From Paraburkholderia aspalathi (GTDB lineage Bacteria; Pseudomonadota; Gammaproteobacteria; Burkholderiales; Burkholderiaceae): DNA of 40,687 nucleotides. This document shows, one piece after another, positions 17,684 to 24,426 of the stretch. The stretch is taken from the NCBI RefSeq assembly GCF_900116445.1, contig NZ_FPBH01000054.1:1-40687 (forward strand), read 5' to 3'. Below the pieces are notes generated by a model. That model did no database searches. It had not been told where the DNA came from and saw only the letters and a program-made list of their open reading frames with translations. A program made the position numbers and the translations under genes. Numbering within the stretch: the stretch's first letter is position 1; every line of letters starts with the position of its first letter.

Positions 17684-18445
17684 ATGAATCGCAAAATATT
17701 GGGCGTCTTGGCCATATCGTTCGGTATATCGTCGGCCGCTTTCGGCGGGAGCTTTGTGTGTCCGACTGGCCCTGGGCCAGGCGAACGCCAGATCGGCATG
17801 GCGGGTGGCTCTCCCGGCGTCGCACCCGTGCCCATGTGCGTCCAGGACGCACAATCCCAACAGCAATCACAACCGGGCCGCGCCGCGGATCCGCAAGCGG
17901 ATGCTGCTGCCGGGCTCGCGAAGGCGATGGGCGGCCTCGCCACAAGCCAGATATATCTGTTGGAGGATATGAGCAAAACGGCGCAGGACCCTGAATTCAG
18001 GAAGCTTCGAACGGGTTATTGGAGCTACTTCCACGACACCCAGCAGCCCAGCTCGGGACAAAAGTGCGTGGCGCTTTTCCAGAACCTCAAGGGTGCCGTC
18101 CAACTGTCGGGACCTGGCAGCTCCTACAAAGGAGCGATGCTCACCTTGATGGGCCTGGATATCCCCAAGCCCTCGACAGTCGCGCACATCAAAGTCACGC
18201 TGGATCAAGGCGATGGCAATCCGCAAACCGTGAACGTCTTCAATTACGCCGTGGCGCAGGGCAAGCTTGGTGCCGTCTCGTTCGGCATCCCCACTGCCGA
18301 GGCGCTGCTGCAAGGGATGACCAAGAACGATATGACGTTCAAAGTGTCCGTGGATGGCAAGCAGGTAATCGACACGTTCTACCACGACGGCCTGCAGGCG
18401 CGCGAACAGCTCCGGCTATGCCTCGCCGGACGACCGAAGATATAG
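17684..18445 (+). CDS. secreted protein of unknown function
   Basis: About 253 residues from ATG 17684 (MNRKILGVLAISFGISSAAF), which gives a clean Sec signal peptide with cleavage after AAFGGS. The frame is open back to 17513, but the upstream part overlaps LysR and lacks a signal. The mature protein starts with a Pro/Gly-rich and Gln-rich low-complexity segment (about 28-75). A structured part from about 85 to the end has Cys pairs and strands such as HIKVTLDQGDG and FKVSVDGKQVI. Periplasmic or extracellular. No family recognised. A -10-like TATACT lies at 17646-17651, and a hairpin terminator follows the stop. Confidence 0.65.
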   Translation: MNRKILGVLAISFGISSAAFGGSFVCPTGPGPGERQIGMAGGSPGVAPVPMCVQDAQSQQQSQPGRAADPQADAAAGLAKAMGGLATSQIYLLEDMSKTAQDPEFRKLRTGYWSYFHDTQQPSSGQKCVALFQNLKGAVQLSGPGSSYKGAMLTLMGLDIPKPSTVAHIKVTLDQGDGNPQTVNVFNYAVAQGKLGAVSFGIPTAEALLQGMTKNDMTFKVSVDGKQVIDTFYHDGLQAREQLRLCLAGRPKI

Positions 18446-18463
18446 ATCACTGTACGCGTTTCC

Positions 18464-18490
18464 CCCGCCAGGCGACTGACTCCTGGCGGG
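18464..18490 (+). terminator. hairpin terminator after the secreted-protein gene
   Basis: Perfect 9-base stem CCCGCCAGG / CCTGGCGGG with a 9-base loop, 18 bases past the stop at 18445. No T run follows, so it may act with Rho or mainly protect the 3' end. Confidence 0.55.
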
Positions 18491-18576
18491 ACGATACCCT
18501 CGTGCGAAGGCAATATTGGAAGAGCCGCTCAGCAGCGCTTTCGCTTTCCGAAACCAATTGACAGTTGCGCTGCTAT

Positions 18577-19152
18577 TCAAAGGAGCCTGGGCGTCCCGAC
18601 CCAAAGAAAGACAGATTCAATCTGTGCTGTATTTTCCCAACTGTGCGGCACCTTCGATTCGTAATGCGCACTGTCTCCGGCCTTCAATACGAAAGTTTCG
18701 CCCTCCAATGTCAGCAACACCTCGCCGGCAATGACGTACAAGCACTCCTCAGCTGCATGCGTTGCGACTTCGGTACGCTTTTGCCCGGGAGGCATCTTCA
18801 CAAGAATCGGATCTAACTGACACCCGCCTCTCAAGTTTGTCAACCGTGCAAACCGATTCGCCGAGTCTGCAAAACCAAAAAAACTCACCTGGTCACCACG
18901 ACAGACCGAGCGCTCTTCGCTGGGCCGTTCGACAAAATACCGCACAGTTACGCCGAGGGCGTTTGCAATGCCTGTCAGCGAAGTGATAGAAGGAGATGCC
19001 AGACCTCGCTCGACTTGCGAGAGGAAGGGCTTCGAAATACCCGCCCCCGTTGCCGTTTCTTCGAGAGTGCGTTTCAGCCGCAGTCGCAGCGAGCGTATCT
19101 TGCTACCCAGTGTGGAAGCTGGATTCGATATTTCGTTTGTTGCTGTGAGCAT
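18577..19152 (-). CDS. XRE-family regulator with cupin domain
   Basis: A 191-residue cytoplasmic regulator. Residues about 15-70 form an XRE helix-turn-helix (LRLRLKRTLEETATGAGISK, then PFLSQVERGLASPSITSLTG). Residues about 105-185 are a small cupin barrel (ECLYVIAGEVLLTLEGETFV) that would bind a small ligand. This architecture commonly controls genes for amino acid or polyamine uptake and catabolism placed next to it. Here the neighbouring DNA upstream holds only broken remnants of an EamA permease and a LivK-like protein, so the original targets may be lost. It converges on the secreted-protein gene. Family call firm. Confidence 0.92.
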   Translation of the reverse strand: MLTATNEISNPASTLGSKIRSLRLRLKRTLEETATGAGISKPFLSQVERGLASPSITSLTGIANALGVTVRYFVERPSEERSVCRGDQVSFFGFADSANRFARLTNLRGGCQLDPILVKMPPGQKRTEVATHAAEECLYVIAGEVLLTLEGETFVLKAGDSAHYESKVPHSWENTAQIESVFLWVGTPRLL

Positions 19153-19345
19153 GACATGACCAATGCAGAATTATGTGCTTTTAGCGTGCCGACCCGGACA
19201 ATGCCGAAATTATTCAAGCCGTATATAGCGAGAAAAATCTCTCATCGCAAATTCTGACTCCCGATACCAGGATGTTCCGACTTCCAGACCAGGAGGTCGG
19301 CGGCGCAGCTTATCCAGCAGTGCACACCTGCGCAACGGTATCATG

Positions 19346-19370
19346 TTCTATTAAGAATTAATAAATAGAA
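19346..19370. repeat. AT-rich dyad
   Basis: TTCTATT and AATAGAA flank an 11-base AT-rich core, in a short low-GC island between the XRE gene and the pseudogene patch. It could be an operator or decayed mobile DNA. Confidence 0.35.
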
Positions 19371-19425
19371 TCCTTACCGATTAATGCAAGACTTATTGCA
19401 TGCCTGAATCCGTCGTGCAGCAGGC

Positions 19426-19690
19426 TTACGCTCTAGATGATTCTTTGACGCTTTCGGCCTCAAAGAGAGGGGAAACTTGCGGGTTGAAACGAATCGTGCC
19501 AATCACGCCGGTATAGTTAGCGGTTTCCAGCGCAGGCAGATTAGACATGCGGATCGACTGAATGCGCGCGACGCATCGCATCGGCGAGCCACATCATCGC
19601 GTCGTAGCCGTAAGGCGCAAACACGACCACTTTGCCGTAGCGCGATTCGAATCGCTGTTCGAAGTCCGCATAGCGCGCCAGCTTCGCGGC
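19426..19690 (-). pseudogene. LivK-type substrate-binding protein, 3' remnant
   Basis: Minus-strand translation in two frames gives the C-terminal end of a branched-chain amino acid ABC transporter binding protein. One frame reads FEQRFESRYGKVVVFAPYGY, then DAMMWLADAMRRAHSVDP and a stop at 19541. A second frame reads LETANYTGVIGTIRFNPQVS and on to a stop at 19426. The order and spacing match the family's end, but a frameshift or small deletion separates the two parts, and the first three quarters of the gene are absent. The upstream side runs directly into an EamA permease remnant. Clearly non-functional. Confidence 0.65.
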
Positions 19691-19985
19691 CAGTGTCGCA
19701 AGCGAGGTGCCGCCGCACGACGCTGCGACCGCGAGATACAGCAGGGGCTGCCGATATACCGCAGTGACGGGTCAAAGGTGAATGCTGAGTGTGTCGCGAG
19801 GGCCCATGCGGCACAGAACATCGCACCGGCTAGCGCGCCCCATCCGAGAATTACCGAGGCGGCGATTCCTCGTCGCTGATTGCGCGCGCCAGGCACCGTG
19901 CCGGCCGCCGTCGCGATGGCGGCGACGGGACTATGGCAATGGTGGCGCCGGCGCAAAGTCCGGGCGACACGGATGCATTGAAGGT
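19691..19985 (-). pseudogene. EamA/DMT permease internal remnant
   Basis: The minus strand encodes GARNQRRGIAASVILGWGAL, a hydrophobic helix, then ATHSAFTFDPSLRYIGS and, after a frame change, LLYLAVAASCGG. This is the pattern of the second half of an EamA (drug/metabolite) permease: a short basic loop, a helix, the 'FDPS.RYLGSLLYLA' linker and the next helix. Both ends are missing and the frame is broken, and it is fused to the LivK remnant. The patch is therefore a decayed transporter region. Confidence 0.5.
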
Positions 19986-20021
19986 CTAATACCGCGTCGT
20001 CCTCATCCCCACAGATCAGGG

Positions 20022-21461
20022 TTAGCGTTTGCCGCGGCCACCGGCCGGTTTGCCAGCCGCTTTAGGTGAACCCGCAGCTGGCTTGCTGGCGGGTTTGCTG
20101 CGTGGCTTTTGCACGCTGAATGGGCTACCGCTGGAGAAGCTTGTGCCTTGGCCCGCGGCCACAGTGCGCTGCGCCGCAGGCTTGCGTTTGTTTTCGCCAC
20201 TTTGCGCGCGCGGTTTATTGCTGAGCACCTGCGTGGCGCGCGGCGCAACTTGCGGCACTTTCGGCTTCTTGGGCTTTTTGGGTTTCTTGATGATCTCGCC
20301 TGTCGTGCTAGTTTGCGGCACGCGGTGTTCGGCTTCAAAACCCGGCTCTTCTTCGCGACGCAGTGTCTGCCGGATCAGCGCTTCAATCGCGGCCAGTTGT
20401 GGCGCTTCATCGGCACACACAAGGGACACCGCCACGCCGCTGGCGCCCGCGCGCCCGGTACGGCCAATACGGTGCACATAGTCTTGCGCCACGATCGGCA
20501 GATCAACGTTGATCACCAGCGGCAGGTCGTCGATATCCAGCCCGCGCGCAGCCACATCGGTGGCGACCAGCATATGGACTTCGCCCGTCTTGAAGCGCTC
20601 CAGCGCACGCAGGCGCGCGGGTTGCGGTTTGTCGCCGTGGATGGTGTCGACCGCATAGCCCGCGTCATCCAGCATGGCCGCCAGGTAATCCACGCCAATG
20701 CGGGTTTTGACGAACACCAGCGCGTGCTCCCAGTTGTTCTCAGCCACAAGGTGCATGAAGAGATCTGGCTTGTTCTTTTTATCCACCGTCACCACCCACT
20801 GCTTGATCTTGCTGGCCGTGGCATTGGGCGGGCTGACGCTGATATTGACCGGGCCGCGCAGAATGCCCGCCGCCATGGCGCGGATATCGTCGGTAAACGT
20901 GGCAGAGAACAGCAGAGTCTGGCGCTGAACGGGCAAAGCGGCGAAGACGGCGTTGAGTTCGCGCGCAAAGCCCAGATCCAGCATGCGGTCGGCTTCATCC
21001 AGCACCAGCGTTTGTACTTGATCAAACTGCACTGCGTTCTGGCGATGGAGATCCAGCAAACGGCCCGGCGTGGCAACAAGCACATCCACGCCTTTGCGCA
21101 ACTTCATCATCTGCGGGTTGATACTCACACCGCCGTAGGCGGCCAGAAATCGTAAGTCGAGGCCTTTGCCGTATTCGATAAAGCTTTGCAGCACCTGTTC
21201 GGCCAGTTCACGCGTGGGCACCAGCACCAGAACGCGCGCGCGATTGCTGGACACCGCCGGGCCGTGTTGCACCAGCCGTTGCAACAGCGGCAGCGCGAAA
21301 CCCGCCGTTTTGCCAGTGCCGGTCTGTGCCGCAGCCATGACGTCCTTGCCGCTGAGCACAGCAGGAATCGCCTTGGCCTGCACCGGCGTAGGTGTCTGGT
21401 AATTGAGGTCCTGCAGATTACGCAGCAAGGGATCGATCAGGCCAAGCGAGGCAAAAGACAT
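20022..21461 (-). CDS. rhlE: DEAD-box RNA helicase RhlE
   Basis: A 479-residue ATP-dependent RNA helicase. All motifs are present: Q motif (PTPVQAKAIP), motif I AAQTGTGKTAGF, Ia PTRELAEQV, TPGRLLDL, II DEADRMLD, III SAT, then in the second RecA domain ATDVAARGLDID and motif VI HRIGRTGRAG. After about residue 370 the tail is basic, Ser/Ala/Lys/Pro-rich and disordered, as in RhlE proteins. It should unwind structured RNA and aid ribosome assembly or mRNA decay in the cytoplasm. It is a single gene on the minus strand with no operon partners. Confidence 0.9.
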   Translation of the reverse strand: MSFASLGLIDPLLRNLQDLNYQTPTPVQAKAIPAVLSGKDVMAAAQTGTGKTAGFALPLLQRLVQHGPAVSSNRARVLVLVPTRELAEQVLQSFIEYGKGLDLRFLAAYGGVSINPQMMKLRKGVDVLVATPGRLLDLHRQNAVQFDQVQTLVLDEADRMLDLGFARELNAVFAALPVQRQTLLFSATFTDDIRAMAAGILRGPVNISVSPPNATASKIKQWVVTVDKKNKPDLFMHLVAENNWEHALVFVKTRIGVDYLAAMLDDAGYAVDTIHGDKPQPARLRALERFKTGEVHMLVATDVAARGLDIDDLPLVINVDLPIVAQDYVHRIGRTGRAGASGVAVSLVCADEAPQLAAIEALIRQTLRREEEPGFEAEHRVPQTSTTGEIIKKPKKPKKPKVPQVAPRATQVLSNKPRAQSGENKRKPAAQRTVAAGQGTSFSSGSPFSVQKPRSKPASKPAAGSPKAAGKPAGGRGKR

Positions 21462-21571
21462 CGGCGTATTCCGGGGTAAAACCGCAATTCTAGCTTCTAG
21501 CGGTTACCGCGCCGATTGCACCGCGCAGATCAAAGGTCAAACCGGCAGCCGAAGCAGCTGACACGACCGAC

Positions 21572-22453
21572 CTAGCCTTGCATCTTCCCGGAACCGATTT
21601 TGTCCAACGACGACAAAACATCCTCCGGCAAGTGAAGGTTGACGCTTTTAATGTTCTGCTTCAGATGCTCGACTGACGAGGTACCGGGTATCAGGAGGAT
21701 GTTCGGCGAGCGCTGTAATAACCATGCAAGCGCTACCTGCATCGGTGTCGCTTCGCATTGGTCTGCAGCGTGGCTCAGCGCATCAGCCTGCAGCGGAGAG
21801 AAGCCCCCGAGCGGAAAAAACGGGACATAGGCGATGCCCTCTTCCGCAAGACTGTCGATCAGCGTGTCATCGTTCCGATGAGCAAGGTTGTACATGTTCT
21901 GCACGCACGCAATGCGCGTAATCGCGCGACCCTGTGCCACCTGCCGTGCGGTCACATTGCTCAGCCCGATGTGACGAATCAAGCCTTTCGTCTGCAGCTC
22001 CGCGAGCGCCGTCAAAGGCTCTTCGATGTCGCCCTCAGTCGGTGCTGCGACGTCGAACATCACACGAAAATTCACGACGTCCAGCGTATCGAGACCGAGA
22101 TTGCGAAGGTTGTCATGCACCGCCGATTCCAGTTCGGCCGCCGATGACGCAACATTCCACGAGCCATCGCTACCCCGGCTGGCCCCTACCTTCGTGACAA
22201 TAGTGAGAGCGTCAGGATAGGGATGGAGCGCCTCGCGGATAAGCTGATTGGTAACGTGGGGGCCATAGAAATCGCTCGTGTCAATGTGCGTGATTCCGCT
22301 TTCAACAACGGCACGAAGCACTGCTATCGCTGCGGCGCGGTCTTTCGGTGGGCCGAAAACGTGAGGACCCGCTAGCTGCATCGCGCCGTAGCCCATGCGC
22401 GTAACAGACAGGTCGCCAAGTTGAAAAGTACCAGCTCGCGTAACGTCAGCCAT
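21572..22453 (-). CDS. aldo/keto reductase
   Basis: A 293-residue NADPH-dependent oxidoreductase with an AKR barrel. Asp58 and Tyr63 (HIDTSDFYGPH) and Lys88 (IVTKVGA) of the catalytic tetrad are present. At the position of the fourth residue, normally His in a YxxLH-like strand, the sequence is DVVNFRVM, so Arg130 occupies it; I recall a subgroup of bacterial AKRs that reads similarly. The NADP-binding end has LLIPGTSSVEHLKQN. The start at 22453 (MADVTRAGTF) has AAGGAG 8 bases upstream; the frame extends further to 22522, without need. It is divergent from a TetR regulator that probably controls it. Confidence 0.9.
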   Translation of the reverse strand: MADVTRAGTFQLGDLSVTRMGYGAMQLAGPHVFGPPKDRAAAIAVLRAVVESGITHIDTSDFYGPHVTNQLIREALHPYPDALTIVTKVGASRGSDGSWNVASSAAELESAVHDNLRNLGLDTLDVVNFRVMFDVAAPTEGDIEEPLTALAELQTKGLIRHIGLSNVTARQVAQGRAITRIACVQNMYNLAHRNDDTLIDSLAEEGIAYVPFFPLGGFSPLQADALSHAADQCEATPMQVALAWLLQRSPNILLIPGTSSVEHLKQNIKSVNLHLPEDVLSSLDKIGSGKMQG

Positions 22454-22512
22454 TGATGCACTCCTTCTTTCGGGTTTTGTTTCGGTAGCTGCAAAGTGTT
22501 CGGATAGAATAC

Positions 22513-22524
22513 GAATAATCATTC
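22513..22524. promoter_or_regulatory. candidate TetR operator
   Basis: GAATAATCATTC is an imperfect palindrome (GAAT-N4-ATTC) in the 76-base gap between the divergent reductase and TetR genes. Position and symmetry suit a TetR-family operator that overlaps both promoters. No second copy is obvious. Confidence 0.4.
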
Positions 22525-22541
22525 AGATTGTGAATTCGCAT

Positions 22542-23189
22542 ATGCGGACAGATAACGGACAGGGGCTGGACGCCCGCAAACAGCCGCAGCAGGCGCGTTC
22601 CCAGGCTACCGTGGACGCGATTTTCGATGCGACTATTCAGGTTTTGCTGGCTGAGGGCTTGCAGCGGCTTACCACTATCCGGGTTGCCGAGAGAGCCGGC
22701 GTATCTGTCGGAACGCTTTATCAGTACTTCCCTCAAAAGCAGGCGCTTCTTTTTGCCGTGCTGCAGCGGCATCTGGAAAGAGTGGTGAAAGCGATCGAGG
22801 ACGCCACTGCGTCAGCGCATAACGCGTGTTTGTCGACGATGGTGAAGGCCGTGGTTGCAGCATTCGTGAAAGCAAAGACGGAGAACCTGGACGAATCGCG
22901 TGCGCTATATGCGGTTGCCCTCGAACTCGACTCACGCGGCTACGTTCGTGAAGTGGAGGCTCGCAACCGCGCGGCGCTGGAGGCTATGCTGAAGACGGCT
23001 TCCGATGCGCATTTTGACGACATGTCCACGACCATTTTCATGTTCACGGGGGCATTGGTCGGCCCCATGCGTTTGCTGCTTGAGGGGAAGTTGCCGCAAT
23101 CAATGATCCGCAAGCTTCGCGGTCAACTTGAGTCGCTCTGTCTAGGGTATCTCGAACGCGAAGCGCGTCCGAAGGGTTCAGCGAACTAG
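22542..23189 (+). CDS. TetR family regulator
   Basis: About 215 residues from ATG 22542; a GTG at 22530 would add four residues. The N-terminal DNA-binding domain is typical: ARSQATVDAIFDATIQVLLA, then TTIRVAERAGVSVGTLYQYF with PQKQALL. The C-terminal part, from about residue 65, is an all-helical ligand-binding domain ending in a dimer helix. It is divergent from the aldo/keto reductase with a 76-base gap. By analogy with many such pairs it should repress the reductase until a reactive carbonyl or quinone binds; that effector is inference. Confidence 0.9.
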   Translation: MRTDNGQGLDARKQPQQARSQATVDAIFDATIQVLLAEGLQRLTTIRVAERAGVSVGTLYQYFPQKQALLFAVLQRHLERVVKAIEDATASAHNACLSTMVKAVVAAFVKAKTENLDESRALYAVALELDSRGYVREVEARNRAALEAMLKTASDAHFDDMSTTIFMFTGALVGPMRLLLEGKLPQSMIRKLRGQLESLCLGYLEREARPKGSAN

Positions 23190-23244
23190 TCACAACTGAA
23201 GGACCGTTGTGGGCCGGGAGCACTCATTCGTGCCCCACCCCCGT

Positions 23245-24238
23245 CTACCTGGAAATCTTCTCCAACTCAAGCCCCTTCGTCCGCGGCCCCATCAAGCCAA
23301 TCGCCAGCATCACAATCAGCATCGCCCCAGCGATAAACACAAACACGCCAGTCGTCCCGAAGTGCTTCAACACCGCCGCAATCAGAAAGGCCGTGAAAAT
23401 CGCCGAGAAGCGGCTCCACGAATAAACGAAGCCCACCGCCCGCGCGCGGATGCTGGTCGGAAAAAGCTCGGTCTGATACGCATGGTAGCTGTACGAAATG
23501 ATGTTACCCGCGAGCGTCAGACACACGCCGAGACTCACCAACAACACCGCGCCGGACGCCTGACTAAACCACAAACCGCACACGATATTCACGGCCGCCA
23601 TCACTACGATCACCGTCTTGCGTTCGAAGCGGTCGCCGATAAAAAGGCCGATAATCGGACCGATAGGCGCAGCTAACGCGATCACGCTCGAGTACATCAG
23701 GCTCGTGGTGATCGTAATGCCCTGCTTGATCAGCAGCGTCGGCACCCAGTTCGCAAAGCCGTAAAAACCGACGGTCTGGAAGATATTGAAGATCGTCATC
23801 ATCAGCGTGCGGCTGCGGTACGGCGGCACCCACATATCGCGGAAGCTGCCACGCGGCGCGACCGGCGCGGGCGGCGCCGGCGGCGGCAGTTCACGGCCGT
23901 ATTCACTGCGTACTTTCGCTTCAAGCTCGCTCATCACGCGATCGGCTTCGACGAGACGCCCCTGTTGCGCGAGCCAACGCGGGCTTTCCGGCAACGCGCG
24001 CCGGATCCACCAGACAAACAGCGCACCGTGCGCGCCAATCAGCACCACCCAACGCCAGCCATCGAGACCGAACAGCGTGCGCGGCACCAATAGATAAGAG
24101 AGAAAAGCCACCACAGGTACGGCTGTAAAACCGACCGCCTGTTCGCATGCGAAAGCGCGGCCGCGAATCTGCTTTGGCACCAGCTCCGAGATATACGTCC
24201 CGATCGTCACCAGTTCGACGCCGATACCGACGCCCGCC
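23245..24238 (-). pseudogene. MFS transporter lacking its N-terminal part
   Basis: Codes for the last 320-330 residues of a major facilitator of the metabolite:proton or sugar symporter type. Family signs are GTYISELVP after a helix, PESPRWLAQQGR in the central loop, GDRFERKTVIV between helices, and the ending GPRTKGLELEKIS. Such proteins are normally about 450-480 residues with 12 helices. Here the first three or so helices are missing. The frame reads on upstream of the GTG at 24210 (AGVGIGVELVTIGT), but similarity to the family stops near 24240, where the Tn7-like DNA begins. The gene was probably cut by insertion or by a later deletion. No start codon with a ribosome binding site is seen. 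Confidence 0.75.
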
Positions 24239-24251
24239 TGTGCCAGTGGAA

Positions 24252-24386
24252 TTAAGGGCGTTAAAAATCAAGGCAGCAGAATACGTTGCTGCACTGCACC
24301 CATGTCCCCGAAACCGCATCCACCGGAAAGAATGATTAAGGTTGGCTTCTCGGTGGTCCGCTGAATTGGCATTTTTAACCCCTTAA
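24252..24386. repeat. inverted repeat pair at the element end
   Basis: TTAAGGGCGTTAAAAAT at 24252-24268 and, on the other strand, TTAAGGGGTTAAAAAT at 24371-24386 differ by one missing base. They face each other across 102 bases. A weaker direct copy, TTAAGGTTGGC, starts at 24336. They could be TnsB-binding sites, or the ends of a small MITE-like insertion. Confidence 0.6.
24268..24372 (-). CDS. 34-codon ORF framed by inverted repeats
   Basis: A short ORF of 34 codons that fits exactly between the two inverted repeats. Its ATG and stop each overlap the inner edge of one repeat. AAGGGG, part of the repeat, stands 7 bases before the ATG as a ribosome binding site. The peptide starts MPIQRTTEKPTLIILSGGCG and continues FGDMGAVQQRILLP. 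It has one Cys, a glycine-rich centre and a hydrophobic tail. It follows the tnsB stop by 54 bases on the same strand. Whether it is translated is unknown; the ribosome binding site may be a by-product of the repeat. Confidence 0.3.
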   Translation of the reverse strand: MPIQRTTEKPTLIILSGGCGFGDMGAVQQRILLP

Positions 24387-24426
24387 CGATGTTCACGCAG
24401 TCTCGACGAAACCACTTTCCGTGGCT

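Noticed and set aside
24268..24372. Glycine-rich 34-residue ORF as a lasso-peptide or other RiPP precursor
   Set aside because: No maturation protease, cyclase, radical SAM enzyme or dedicated exporter is adjacent; the neighbouring MFS gene is truncated. Kept only as a small ORF.
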